64,000 nt of DNA from an uncultured Lachnospiraceae bacterium (GCA_910586585.1 CAJUKA010000015.1:1-64000); one strand, 5' to 3'; positions 40,136-49,572 are shown, counted from the stretch's first letter. A program made the numbers and translations. Notes: generated by a model from the letters alone, not told the origin.

Positions 40136-41503
40136 ATGAGGGAACGGCATAAGCAGGAAATTATGGATTTTATTCAAAGCCTGCACCAGGCTCATGAGGA
40201 AATCAGAGGAGCATTAAACAGCCACAATTTTATATCAGTACAAAATATGCTCAGTGAGTGCCAGGAATTTGCTATTACCCTTGGAAATACAATAGAAACA
40301 TTAGAAGGGGAAGGCCATATCACCGTTTCCTTTGTAGAGGAGTACTGCGAAGTGCTCTTTCATATCTTTGAAAATATCAGTCAAAATCAGATAAATGAAA
40401 ATAAAATTTACAAGACATTAAAAAAGCAGTTGTTAAAAATAGAAAACAGTGCCAAAAATGATATTCATACCAGAAAAGAAGTGGTGTTCTTTCCATATAA
40501 AGCATCTATGTGGGATAGCTTGGAAAGTGTGTATCTTGCAGCAAAAGAAGATCCTTATTGTGATGCATACTGCGTACCGATTCCCTATTATGATTTGAAT
40601 TCGGACCATAGCTTTGGACAAATGCATTATGAAGGCCGCGAATATCCAAAGAATATCGAAGTCATAGATTGGCAGTCTTATAAATTTGAGGAAAGAAAGC
40701 CTGACCAAATTTACATACATAATCCATATGATAATTTTAATTTGGTGACAAGTGTGCACCCAAGATTTTATTCAGCAAATCTAAAAAAATATACAGAAAA
40801 GCTTATTTATATACCTTACTTTATTTTGAACGAGATTGAGCCGGATAATCAGGAAGCAATTGATGGTATGAAGCATTTTATCTGGACGCCAGGTGTTATT
40901 AACGCTGATAAAGTAGTGGTTCAGTCAGAAAAAATGAAACGTATCTATGTAAATGAATATATCAAGGCAGCAAAAGAGAATGGATTTCAGGACCATCATA
41001 TTGATAGAACATATCTGGAACAAAAAATCTTGGGACTTGGTTCTCCCAAAATTGACAAAGTGTTATGCACAAAAAATGAAGATTTAGAAATACCCACCGA
41101 ATGGCTGAGAATTATTGAAAAGCCAGACGGAAGCTGGAAGAAGATTATTTTTTACAATACCACCATCAATGCATTATTGCGGCATAATGAAAAAATGCTT
41201 GAGAAAATGGAATATGTATTTCGTATTTTTAAAGAAAATAAGGATGAAGTGGCGCTTTTGTGGAGGCCGCATCCGTTAATTAAGGCAACTGTGGAAAGTA
41301 TGCGCCCGCAGCTTTGGGAGGAATATGATCGGATTGTGAAAAAATATCAGGAAGAAGGCTGGGGGATTTATGATGATACTGCGGACGTTGACAGGGCGAT
41401 TGTGCTAAGTGATGCCTACTACGGAGACGGCAGCAGTGTGGTACAGATGTACAAAGAAACAGGGAAGCCGATAATGATGCAGAATGTGGAGATTGTGGAA
41501 TAG
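40136..41503 (+). CDS. CDP-glycerol glycerophosphotransferase-like / glycosyltransferase
   Basis: A 455-residue cytosolic protein. Residues 1-115 are a helical region of unknown role. Residues ~115-455 look like a GT-B fold of the CDP-glycerol glycerophosphotransferase (TagB/TagF) type: VVFFPYKASMWDSLESV, ADKVVVQSEKMKRIYV, then LLWRPHPLIKAT and the C-terminal LSDAYYGDGSSVVQMYKETG, where the conserved nucleotide-binding S-x-S/D is expected. Likely adds glycerol-phosphate or a related unit to a cell-surface or flagellar glycan. RBS is AGGAGG. It is the first gene of the glycan cluster. Confidence 0.6.
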   Translation: MRERHKQEIMDFIQSLHQAHEEIRGALNSHNFISVQNMLSECQEFAITLGNTIETLEGEGHITVSFVEEYCEVLFHIFENISQNQINENKIYKTLKKQLLKIENSAKNDIHTRKEVVFFPYKASMWDSLESVYLAAKEDPYCDAYCVPIPYYDLNSDHSFGQMHYEGREYPKNIEVIDWQSYKFEERKPDQIYIHNPYDNFNLVTSVHPRFYSANLKKYTEKLIYIPYFILNEIEPDNQEAIDGMKHFIWTPGVINADKVVVQSEKMKRIYVNEYIKAAKENGFQDHHIDRTYLEQKILGLGSPKIDKVLCTKNEDLEIPTEWLRIIEKPDGSWKKIIFYNTTINALLRHNEKMLEKMEYVFRIFKENKDEVALLWRPHPLIKATVESMRPQLWEEYDRIVKKYQEEGWGIYDDTADVDRAIVLSDAYYGDGSSVVQMYKETGKPIMMQNVEIVE

Positions 41504-41679
41504 CGATTATCTAAAAAAGTAAAATGGAACCTTAACAATTTCATACTTTATATCAAGAACAAATTTTTTAATACACTTTTGATGGTAATGTAGTTAAGAG
41601 AAAGATGTGAAGTATGAAGTAGTCAAGGTGATAATCATATATTTTACATCTTTTATTTTATTTGTAGGGGAGAAAAACA

Positions 41680-42504
41680 ATGCATACCTTTATAACAGCA
41701 GAGATTGGAATTAACCATAATGGGGATTTGAATCTTGCAAAAAAGTTGATAGATTCTGCCGTGGTAGCAGGATGCGATGCAGTGAAATTTCAAAAACGCA
41801 CAGTGGACAAGGTATATACACAAGAATATTTGTCACAGTCAAGAACAAGTCCTTGGGGCAATACACAGCGCGCACAAAAGGAAGGGCTGGAATTTGGGAA
41901 AAAAGAATATGATGAAATTGATGCATACTGTCGTGAAAAGGGTGTCGAATGGTATGCATCTGCATGGGATATTGATTCACAAAAATTTTTACAGCAGTAT
42001 AGCTGCAAATATAATAAAGTAGCATCTGCGATGCTGACAAATGAAGAATTATTAGAGGAAATTGCAAAAGAAGGGAAGTATACATACATTGCAACAGGGA
42101 TGAGTACCTTTGAAGAAATTGATCGCGCGGTGGAGATTTTTAAGAAATATCAATGTCCTTATGAACTGATGCACTGTAATAGTACCTATCCAATGCCTAT
42201 AGAGGATGCAAATTTGAAAATAATAAAGGTACTTTCTGAAAAGTATCAATGTAAAGTAGGATACAGTGGACATGAAGAAGGAACTCTAGTGAGTACCTGT
42301 GCTGTGGCAGCGGGGGCAACCTCGATAGAACGGCATATTACAATAGATAAAACAATGTATGGTTCAGACCAAAAGGCTTCGATAGAACCCTATGAACTGT
42401 GCCGCTTAGTAAAAGATATCAGGGAAACAGAAAAAATCATGGGAACTGGTAAAAAGATGCTGAGTGCTGCGGAAGAAGAAGTGAAAAGGAAACTCAGGGG
42501 ATAA
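41680..42504 (+). CDS. NeuB-like sialic/nonulosonic acid synthase without SAF domain
   Basis: A 274-residue PEP-condensing TIM barrel. Family marks: TAEIGINHNGDLNLAKKLID, DAVKFQKRTVD, LMHCNSTYPMP, GYSGHEEGT and SIERHITIDKTMYGSDQKAS. NeuB proteins are usually ~340 residues because of a C-terminal antifreeze-like SAF domain that completes the active site of the partner subunit; here the chain ends at the barrel. It condenses PEP with a hexose or hexosamine, giving an ulosonic acid. It is followed two bases later by a KdsC-GmhA fusion. No CMP-sugar synthetase is in the window. Confidence 0.8.
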   Translation: MHTFITAEIGINHNGDLNLAKKLIDSAVVAGCDAVKFQKRTVDKVYTQEYLSQSRTSPWGNTQRAQKEGLEFGKKEYDEIDAYCREKGVEWYASAWDIDSQKFLQQYSCKYNKVASAMLTNEELLEEIAKEGKYTYIATGMSTFEEIDRAVEIFKKYQCPYELMHCNSTYPMPIEDANLKIIKVLSEKYQCKVGYSGHEEGTLVSTCAVAAGATSIERHITIDKTMYGSDQKASIEPYELCRLVKDIRETEKIMGTGKKMLSAAEEEVKRKLRG

Positions 42505-42506
42505 GA

Positions 42507-43571
42507 ATGATGATTGAACTAATCGTATTTGACATTGATGGAGTTATTACAGATGGAACGGTTATTGTTGATTCTTGTGGGCGTGAGCAAAAACAGATAA
42601 ATCTCAAAGATATCGATGCCATCTATGAATTGCATCGCAGAGGGTATAAGATTATCGCTATTACAGGAGAAGATACAGAGATAGTCAATTATTTTGAGAA
42701 AAGATTTCCGTGGAAAGCTTTTTATAGGGGAAATAAGAATAAAAGAGAAACATTGCAGCAAATAGAACGGAAGCATGAAATCGACAGAAAGAGTATCTGT
42801 TATATTGGGGACGGAAAGTATGATATCGAGCCGTTGATGTATGCGGGGGTGGGTGTTTGCCCGGCCGATGCTATTGACAACGCAAAAAATGCAGCAGACA
42901 TTATTTTGCAAAATAGCGGTGGTAGAGGGTGTATATGGGAATTAGTTTCCATTTTGGAAAAGTATGATAATGAGAGCTGCTCTCAAAATTATTTTTATCA
43001 AAGACTGGAAGAACATACTAATATATTTAAAAAGTTGGCCTCCGACCAGGAACTAATGGATACTGTTATGCAAATTGGCGATAAGCTTATAGATATTTTT
43101 AACAGAAATAGTGCACTGTATTTATGTGGAAACGGTGGAAGTGCAGCAGATGCGCAGCATATTGCCACAGAGTTTGTCAGCAGGTTTTATACAGAGAGAC
43201 CAGGACTCAATGCAGAGGCGTTGTCAGTCAACACATCAACACTGACAGCAGTTGGAAATGATTACAGCTTTGAGCGGATATTTGTCAGACAATTGGAGGC
43301 AAAGGCCCATGTAGGAGATATGGTGATTGGTATTTCCACAAGCGGAACCAGTAAAAATGTGTTGGAAGCTCTGCGATATGCAAAAGACAACGAAATGGTA
43401 ACAGTGTTACTGACAGGAGGAGCTGATAATTCCAAGTTGTCTGATGTAGCCGATTATATTGTCAAGGTTCCTGCTTTGATTACCCCACGTATTCAGGAAG
43501 TACATATTTTTATAGGACATGTGATTGCAGAATATGTGGAATTTAAGATGTTTGGAGAAAAGGGCAGATGA
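42507..43571 (+). CDS. Fusion of KdsC-like HAD phosphatase and GmhA-like sugar isomerase
   Basis: A 354-residue two-domain enzyme. Residues 1-~150 are a type C0 HAD phosphatase like KdsC or the KDN-9-phosphatase, with the nucleophile pair D9/D11 in FDIDGVITDGTV and the GDGKYDIEPL loop. Residues ~165-354 are an SIS-fold isomerase of the GmhA type (LCGNGGSAADAQHIATEFV, GISTSGTSKNVLEAL). In other bacteria these are separate enzymes: KdsC acts on ulosonic acid phosphates and GmhA on sedoheptulose 7-phosphate. The fusion, coupled to NeuB, suggests one pathway leading to an ulosonic acid or a heptose precursor. Confidence 0.8.
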   Translation: MMIELIVFDIDGVITDGTVIVDSCGREQKQINLKDIDAIYELHRRGYKIIAITGEDTEIVNYFEKRFPWKAFYRGNKNKRETLQQIERKHEIDRKSICYIGDGKYDIEPLMYAGVGVCPADAIDNAKNAADIILQNSGGRGCIWELVSILEKYDNESCSQNYFYQRLEEHTNIFKKLASDQELMDTVMQIGDKLIDIFNRNSALYLCGNGGSAADAQHIATEFVSRFYTERPGLNAEALSVNTSTLTAVGNDYSFERIFVRQLEAKAHVGDMVIGISTSGTSKNVLEALRYAKDNEMVTVLLTGGADNSKLSDVADYIVKVPALITPRIQEVHIFIGHVIAEYVEFKMFGEKGR

Positions 43572-43619
43572 GGTCCTAAGAAGTAATATATACCATATTT
43601 AGAGAGAACAGGTGAAGAA

Positions 43620-45395
43620 ATGATAAAGCTGTCTGATTATATATTCCGTTTTTTGGAAGAGAAGGGGATTAAACATGCATTTATGTTACCAGGTGGAGGT
43701 GCAATGCATCTCGTAGATTCTATTGGAAAATCAGATATTGACTATACATGTTGTCTGCATGAGCAGGCAGCAGCAATTGCAGCAGAAGCATATGGGCAGC
43801 ATACCAATACGCCAGGGGTTGTACTTGTGACATCCGGTCCAGGGGCAACTAATGCGATTACAGGAGTGACAGCAGGCTGGATTGATTCCACTCCCATGAT
43901 TATCCTTTCAGGTCAGGCGAAGCGCTCGGATTTGGTAGGTGATAAAGGTGTTCGCCAGATTGGTTCTCAGGAGGTACAGATTATTCCAATGGTCACGCCT
44001 GTTACAAAATACGCTGTACAAATATTAGAACCTAGTCAAATTCGTTACCATTTGGAAAGGGCATGGTATGAGGCAACGACAGGAAGACCAGGTCCAGTGT
44101 GGCTTGATATACCACTAGATGTACAGGCTGTTGTGTTGGATGAAAATGAGCTAAAAGGATATAGTACAGATACAGAAAAAGTGTTTTTTATAAATGATAA
44201 AGTAAAAAGAGTAGTTGAACTTATTTTGGAAGCAAAAAAACCATTAGTGATTGCTGGGAATGGTATCAAATTGTCGGGTGCACAAAAGTTATTGTATGAA
44301 TTGCTTGAGTTGCTAAAGATACCGGTGGAAACTACATGGAAAACGATAGATTTGTTTGATGAGGAGGATTGTGTTTATGTAGGTCACCCGGGTATTATGG
44401 GGGACCGTGGGGCAAATCTGATTTTACAGGAGGCAGACTTGATTTTATCAATTGGGAGTCGCCTAGACACAAGTGTTACAGCTTTTAACGAGAAAAATTT
44501 TGGTAAAAATGCAAAAAAAGTTATTGTAGACATTGATGGAAACGAGTTGAAGTGTATGGGTGTCAATAAGGAAGTAGCAATAGCCTGTGATGCAGGCGTG
44601 TTTTTACAAGAGTTGTTACAGCAGTTAAAAAGGATACAAGTTGATTCACTTTTTATAGAAAAGAAGAATACATGGGCTGAATGGCTTACATATTGTAAGA
44701 ATCTACGTAATAACTATCCAGTTATTGCACAGGCACATAGAGAGACGAAAGGGTTTGTTAGTGCTTATTATTTTATAGACAAGCTGTGTCAATTGTTGAA
44801 AGAAGATGATGTGATTGTTCCAGAAAGTTCAGGAGGAGCAGGTGAAATTACATATCAAGCATTTCGATTGAAAAAGGGACAGAAAATGAAAAATGCAGCA
44901 GGGCTTGGCTCTATGGGGTTTGGACTTCCTTATGCAATTGGTTCTTGTATCGCAAACGACAGAAAAAGAACTATTTTGATTAATGGAGATGGAGCTTTTC
45001 AGCTTAATATTCAAGAACTAGAAACATTACATCGATTAAACTTACCTGTAAAGATATTTATTTGGAGTAACAATGGATATGCAAGTATTCGGGCAATGCA
45101 GAGAAATAATTTTGAGGGGAATTATGTGGCAAGTGAGGAGAATAGCGGGCTTACGATGCCTCATATTGATAACGTTGCTAGAGCATATGGTTTCAAGACA
45201 TATAAAATTCATGACAACAAAGAATTAGATGAGTTGTTACCAGAACTTATGAAAGATGATGAACCATTGTTGTGTGAACTTATGGTGCTACCAGAAGAAA
45301 CAGTTTCTCCAAGGGTAAAAGCTACTGTTGGGGAAAATGGAAAGATAGAGTCTGGAGTATTGGAGAAAATGTGGCCTTATCTGGAGGAAGGTTAA
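43620..45395 (+). CDS. TPP-dependent enzyme of the acetolactate synthase family
   Basis: A 591-residue protein with three domains: PYR (HAFMLPGGGAMHLVDSI, HEQAAAIAAEAYG with the catalytic Glu), a middle Rossmann domain (about 190-330) and the TPP-binding domain (INGDGAFQLNIQELETL, NNGYASI). No small regulatory subunit gene is near, and the place in a glycan cluster argues against branched amino-acid synthesis. In the yersiniose pathway a TPP enzyme of this family (YerE) adds a two-carbon branch to CDP-4-keto-3,6-dideoxyglucose; the rfbFGH genes downstream would make that substrate. That link is inference; a link to the adjacent NeuB/HAD genes is the other option. Confidence 0.75.
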   Translation: MIKLSDYIFRFLEEKGIKHAFMLPGGGAMHLVDSIGKSDIDYTCCLHEQAAAIAAEAYGQHTNTPGVVLVTSGPGATNAITGVTAGWIDSTPMIILSGQAKRSDLVGDKGVRQIGSQEVQIIPMVTPVTKYAVQILEPSQIRYHLERAWYEATTGRPGPVWLDIPLDVQAVVLDENELKGYSTDTEKVFFINDKVKRVVELILEAKKPLVIAGNGIKLSGAQKLLYELLELLKIPVETTWKTIDLFDEEDCVYVGHPGIMGDRGANLILQEADLILSIGSRLDTSVTAFNEKNFGKNAKKVIVDIDGNELKCMGVNKEVAIACDAGVFLQELLQQLKRIQVDSLFIEKKNTWAEWLTYCKNLRNNYPVIAQAHRETKGFVSAYYFIDKLCQLLKEDDVIVPESSGGAGEITYQAFRLKKGQKMKNAAGLGSMGFGLPYAIGSCIANDRKRTILINGDGAFQLNIQELETLHRLNLPVKIFIWSNNGYASIRAMQRNNFEGNYVASEENSGLTMPHIDNVARAYGFKTYKIHDNKELDELLPELMKDDEPLLCELMVLPEETVSPRVKATVGENGKIESGVLEKMWPYLEEG

Positions 45396-45531
45396 TTGGT
45401 TGTAGATTATTGAATATTTGGTAATTTTATACATCTTAAAATATAAAATTATGCATGTTAAAAGAAAGTATATGTGTATTTGTAATATAGACAAATATAA
45501 CTCAAAATGTTAGAAGGGATGTGGTTGCATA

Positions 45532-46788
45532 ATGAAGTATGCCCGATTTGTAAATACAGGAATGAGTGAATATTTAAAAAGGGTCTGTATGGTGAATATA
45601 GGAGATAATATTAAGTCGATATCGGTTAAACAGCTATTTCAGTATGCTAACATACGCGAGAGTGATATATTAGAGGTTTCTTATTATGATCAGAGTAGTA
45701 TTTCAGAGCCTTGTAGTTTAATTTTAAATAGTCATTATCGAAGAAGCACTTCTATGAATTATATGTATAATTCCAACATTCGGCCAGTATTTATTGGATG
45801 GGGACTTGCACAATCGGACCTTTTACCTGAAGAGATAAACTATATTAAGCAATATGAACCAATACTGTGTAGAGATGAATTTACGAAAGCTATATTGACA
45901 AAATATCAGATTGAGGCATATGTAATTGGGTGTTTAAGCTTGACATTTGATAGAAGAGAATCAGCAGAAGGCAATAATGGAAAGTATTATTTTGTTGGCG
46001 TAAAAGAAAAATTCATGGAATTTGTTCCGGAGTATATCAGAAATCAAGCAGTAGTGACTACACAACATGTCAAAATGGATTATATAGATGAACAAGTGAT
46101 GAAGGAAGGGGAAATAAATGCAAAAAGGTTACTATCTGAATACAAGCAAAATGCAAAAATGGTAATTTCTCCACTATTACATTGTATCTGTCCTTGTGTT
46201 GCAATGGGAATTCCAACAGTCGCTGTAAGTGATAACTTCTCCTATAGGTACAGTTTTCTCGATGCTTTTATAACTTCATATAATAAAGAATCTTTTTCAA
46301 AATATGATTGGAGAAAACCTGAAAATTCTGTTGAAATGGAATCAATCAAAAAATTGATTTTAAATGCGGGATGTTCTGTACTTGAGGGTTCACCAGATTT
46401 CGATAGCATTAAGAAATTAGACAATTTTTATGCAAATAGGAAAAAGTGGAATTATTGCAGTTCTATGAAAAATGAATTAAAAAATATATTCAAAGAAGAT
46501 CCTTGTCCGCAGTTTATTATATGGGGCGCATCAGCAGGAGGACATACTGTATATTGCTGCATAAAAGAATTATATCCTCAGAGTGAAATGAAAGCAATTG
46601 TGGATCGATATGAAGAAGGAGTTTGGGCTGGAAAAAAGATTGAAAAGCCAGAAAAAGTTATAGCAGAGAATCCGGATATTGTAGTGATTGTAGCTACAAT
46701 GTCTGGAGAAAGTGATGCAGAGTCTCTTATGTCAAAAATGGGAAGGCAAAAATTGAAGGACTATTTTCTGATTCACGAAAGCAGGTAA
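45532..46788 (+). CDS. Polysaccharide pyruvyltransferase-like protein with C-terminal Rossmann-type module, copy 1
   Basis: A 418-residue protein. Residues 1-~300 fit the polysaccharide pyruvyl transferase family (GT-B-like fold): GDNIKSISVKQLF, EPILCRDEFT and SPLLHCICPCVAMGIPTVAV. Such enzymes move pyruvate from PEP as a ketal onto a sugar. The last ~90 residues (FIIWGASAGGHTVYCCIKEL) form a separate Rossmann-like module found on three other proteins of this cluster. A paralogue lies at 49588. The 3' flank is decayed sequence. Acceptor sugar unknown. Confidence 0.68.
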   Translation: MKYARFVNTGMSEYLKRVCMVNIGDNIKSISVKQLFQYANIRESDILEVSYYDQSSISEPCSLILNSHYRRSTSMNYMYNSNIRPVFIGWGLAQSDLLPEEINYIKQYEPILCRDEFTKAILTKYQIEAYVIGCLSLTFDRRESAEGNNGKYYFVGVKEKFMEFVPEYIRNQAVVTTQHVKMDYIDEQVMKEGEINAKRLLSEYKQNAKMVISPLLHCICPCVAMGIPTVAVSDNFSYRYSFLDAFITSYNKESFSKYDWRKPENSVEMESIKKLILNAGCSVLEGSPDFDSIKKLDNFYANRKKWNYCSSMKNELKNIFKEDPCPQFIIWGASAGGHTVYCCIKELYPQSEMKAIVDRYEEGVWAGKKIEKPEKVIAENPDIVVIVATMSGESDAESLMSKMGRQKLKDYFLIHESR

Positions 46789-47037
46789 AAGCTATGAGTA
46801 TATCTTATGTGAAGGATACTGATGATATAAATATTTTATAGTGAAATATAAAAGTGTATATTTATAAATGATGGATTGACACAATCATTTGGGAATTTAA
46901 TAACAGATAAGTATGAAGTGATAAAGCAAGGAAAAGAGTATCAAAATATAATAAAAGGGTTAGGCTCTGAAGATAAAAATATATTATGTCGATAATCTAA
47001 ATTTGCTCAGAAACGAATGGAGTTCAGTTCAATTATA
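46789..47037. other. Decayed intergenic sequence
   Basis: No intact gene. Short protein-like stretches in changing frames (for example DKYEVIKQGKEYQNIIKGL, about 46905-46960) suggest remains of a deleted gene between copy 1 and the epimerase gene. Confidence 0.35.
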
Positions 47038-47120
47038 CATTTTTATGTACACGCCAATGCAGAGGAAAAATGCCCTAAAGTGGCATAGGAGTAGAGGAAA
47101 TAACTTGCCCTACTTGATTG
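47038..47120. repeat. Dispersed intergenic repeat, copy E
   Basis: TTTTTATGTACACGCC, a middle hairpin (ATGCCCTAAAGTGGCAT), then GGAGTAGAGGAAATAACTTG and CCCTACTTGATTG, parallel to the core of copies A-C. It lies about 30 bases before the next gene. Confidence 0.45.
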
Positions 47121-47146
47121 AATTTACAAAATTATTGGAGGCTATT

Positions 47147-48025
47147 GTGAAAAAGAAGATATTGGTGACAGGAGCAGGAGGATTTATTGGAAAAAATCTA
47201 GTTGAGCAATTGGCGGATGATTATGATATATATGCTCCGCGCATAGATGAATTAAACTTGTGTGACACTGATAAAGTTGAAAAATATTTAGAAGATCATA
47301 AAGTAGATATTGTAATACATACAGCTAATTTTGGCGCGAGGGATAGCAAAAAAGCAGCTCCACATGAAGTGATGGAGTTTGGATTACGAATGTTTTTTAA
47401 CCTAGAACGATGTAGCCATATGTACGAAAGAATGTATTATTTTGGGTCTGGAGCAGAATATGATAGCCAAAATTATATTCCATTTATGACAGAAGAATAT
47501 TTTGGGAAAAATATTCCTGTAGATGCATATGGATTTTATAAATATATATTATCAAAGCAGTGTGAAAAAAATGATAATATAGTAGATTTGCGGTTATTTG
47601 GAATTTATGGGAAATATGAGCAGTGGATGTACCGATTTATCTCAAGCAATATTTGCAGGGTTTTAAAGGGAATGCCAATGACTTTATCACAAAATATGTA
47701 TTTTGATTATATTTATATGGATGATTTGGTAAATATAATGCGTTACTTTATTGAGAATAAACCATTATACAAGCACTATAATGTATGTAGAGGAACACAT
47801 ATTGATTTAGTATCACTTGGTGAAATGATTAGAAATGTAATGAAGAGTGATTGTGAGTTTTATATTGCATCAGAAGGATACAAAAAAGAATATTCTGGAG
47901 ACAACAGTCGCCTGTTACGGGAGATAGGTCAATATCGTTTTAAACCATTTGAAGAAACCATTGAATATATGTCAAATTACTACAAAAGCATATTAGATGA
48001 AATTGATGAAAATATTCTTCCATAA
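47147..48025 (+). CDS. NAD-dependent sugar epimerase/reductase (SDR), copy 1
   Basis: A 292-residue short-chain dehydrogenase. Rossmann start KKILVTGAGGFIGKNLVEQL, substrate-site YFGSGAEYDSQ and catalytic YGFYKYIL (Y-x-x-x-K). It is closest in style to GDP-fucose synthase/RmlD-like reductases and CDP-abequose-synthase-like enzymes, which reduce or epimerise 4-keto sugars. The start is GTG 47147 because GGAGG lies five bases upstream; the long frame covers the repeat. It has the same length and a similar sequence to the gene at 55857. It is followed 17 bases later by another SDR. Confidence 0.75.
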   Translation: MKKKILVTGAGGFIGKNLVEQLADDYDIYAPRIDELNLCDTDKVEKYLEDHKVDIVIHTANFGARDSKKAAPHEVMEFGLRMFFNLERCSHMYERMYYFGSGAEYDSQNYIPFMTEEYFGKNIPVDAYGFYKYILSKQCEKNDNIVDLRLFGIYGKYEQWMYRFISSNICRVLKGMPMTLSQNMYFDYIYMDDLVNIMRYFIENKPLYKHYNVCRGTHIDLVSLGEMIRNVMKSDCEFYIASEGYKKEYSGDNSRLLREIGQYRFKPFEETIEYMSNYYKSILDEIDENILP

Positions 48026-48042
48026 TTAACAGGAGAGAATTA

Positions 48043-49071
48043 ATGAGAAAGATTGAAGAAGAGGATATTCAAGAAATTATTTCAGATATCAATATAGATG
48101 AAGTATTAGGAAAAACGTTTTTGATAACTGGTGCAACTGGTGCAATTGGCAGATATATTGTTTTGGCTTTAATGGAAATTGCAATACGCTATCAAAAGAA
48201 CAGTTGTAATGTGATTATTGTTTGTAGGAACCAAAGAAAAGCGGAAAGTATATTTGAAAAATATTTAGATAATTTACATTTTAAAATAATTGTTGGAAGC
48301 GTTGAAGAAAAAATTAATTGCAGTGATGAAATTGATTATATATTGCATGCAGCATGTACTTCGACAACTAGCTTTTTTGAGACGAATCCTGTTGATATTG
48401 CTAGTGCAAATACGATAGGAACTTATAATTTACTTTTGTTGGCAAAAGAAAAAAAGGCAAAAGGAGTGTTATTTTTTAGTAGTGGTGCTGTTTACGGGGG
48501 AAGTACAAAGAGTGATACTGATTATAATGGAATCAATCCATTAGAGTATCAAAATTGTTATGCGTTAAGCAAACAAATGGGAGAAAATTTGTGTGTTTGT
48601 TTTTCAAAACAGTTTGGAGTGTCGGCAAAAGTAGTTCGTATTGGGTATACTTATGGGCCTCACATAGATTTAAATGATGGACATCTTTATTCGGATTTTG
48701 TGCGAGATATTTTGGAATATAAAGACTTGGTAATTAAGGGTGATGGAAAGAAATATATTGGATTGTGCTATATCACAGATGCAATAAGAGCTTTTTTTAA
48801 GGTTTTATTTTATGGAAAAGAAAAGACACCATATGTTATGCGAAATTATAAAGAATATTTAACGATTGAAACACTAGCATATAAGTTGATTACGGAAGCT
48901 TTTCCAGATAGAAAATTATCCTATAAATGTATGATGAAAGCTTCCAAAGAGACAGTGTTATGTTGTTCAAAAGAACCCATTTTGCTTAAGAACCTTGGAT
49001 GGGAACCCAGGGTAGATGTTGTCAGTGGTTTCCGTAGAGTAGTTGCCTGTTTAGAAGAAAAGAATGCATAA
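48043..49071 (+). CDS. Extended SDR nucleotide-sugar epimerase/dehydratase
   Basis: A 342-residue protein with an unusual ~25-residue N-terminal helix, then GKTFLITGATGAIGRYIV (NAD-binding), FFSSGAVYGGS and the catalytic YALSKQMGE. The C-terminal part (IKGDGKKYIGLCYITDAIRA) is the usual sugar-nucleotide region of UDP-glucose epimerase-like enzymes. Exact reaction not clear: epimerase, 4,6-dehydratase or decarboxylase are possible. It overlaps the short ORF at 49064 by eight bases. Probably acts with the preceding SDR on one nucleotide sugar. Confidence 0.72.
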   Translation: MRKIEEEDIQEIISDINIDEVLGKTFLITGATGAIGRYIVLALMEIAIRYQKNSCNVIIVCRNQRKAESIFEKYLDNLHFKIIVGSVEEKINCSDEIDYILHAACTSTTSFFETNPVDIASANTIGTYNLLLLAKEKKAKGVLFFSSGAVYGGSTKSDTDYNGINPLEYQNCYALSKQMGENLCVCFSKQFGVSAKVVRIGYTYGPHIDLNDGHLYSDFVRDILEYKDLVIKGDGKKYIGLCYITDAIRAFFKVLFYGKEKTPYVMRNYKEYLTIETLAYKLITEAFPDRKLSYKCMMKASKETVLCCSKEPILLKNLGWEPRVDVVSGFRRVVACLEEKNA

Positions 49072-49270
49072 GATTCTAGTCATTTCGCTAGATGAGTGCC
49101 AGAAGTTCCCATATGATTACCTTGTTATAGCAAGTTCATATACAGATGAAATAGAGAATACAAACAAGAATAAAAAAATTTTTGATCTCCAAAAAGTAGT
49201 AAGGAAGAATAAGTTTTATCCACAAAATAATGAATTAAATATATGTCAAATAAAATCAAATTTTTTATAA
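49064..49270 (+). CDS. Short protein, probable fragment of the C-terminal Rossmann-type module
   Basis: A 68-residue ORF overlapping the upstream gene by eight bases, without a strong RBS. The segment YDYLVIASSYTDEIENT resembles the second half of the module seen in copies at 45532, 49588, 52878 and 53982 (for example TKILIASSAQEEI). It ends 50 bases before the MITE. It may be what remains of a larger gene after deletion or insertion, or a small stand-alone protein. Function not assigned. Confidence 0.4.
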   Translation: MHKILVISLDECQKFPYDYLVIASSYTDEIENTNKNKKIFDLQKVVRKNKFYPQNNELNICQIKSNFL

Positions 49271-49312
49271 AATGACCTGAAATTTCAGGATAACCCAGAA
49301 TTAGTTAGGAAA

Positions 49313-49572
49313 ATTAAAAGGGTAGTGTCAAACGGATTATGAAAAAATCGAACCCCTTTCCTTGACTGAGGCCGATTATATTTTACTTACGGAAACCCCG
49401 TCAAGGCTGAATTTAACGGGCTTTCAGCCCGGCCTTGACTGGATTCCCGACGTAAAATTTTGGTCGCCTAAGCCAAAGAAAGGGGAGGTAAAGGTTTATA
49501 ACCTCTGAAACCATTGAATTTACTGGGGTTGAGCCAATTTTGGGGATATAAAGTTGACACTACCATTAAAAG
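49313..49572. mobile_element. 244-bp MITE with 8-bp target duplication
   Basis: The element (49321-49564) has terminal inverted repeats GGTAGTGTCAA / TTGACACTACC and is flanked by ATTAAAAG on both sides (49313-49320 and 49565-49572). The interior is nearly a single long cruciform: CCCCTTTC/GAAAGGGG, ATTTTAC/GTAAAAT, GTCAAGGC/GCCTTGAC and GGGCT/AGCCC. There is no protein. An 8-bp duplication is typical of ISL3- and IS66-type transposases; the mobilising IS is not in the window. Confidence 0.85.

Noticed and set aside
43620..45395. Biosynthetic acetolactate synthase (ilvB)
   Set aside because: No ilvN, ilvC or leucine genes nearby, and the setting is a glycan cluster; the family call is kept but not the pathway.
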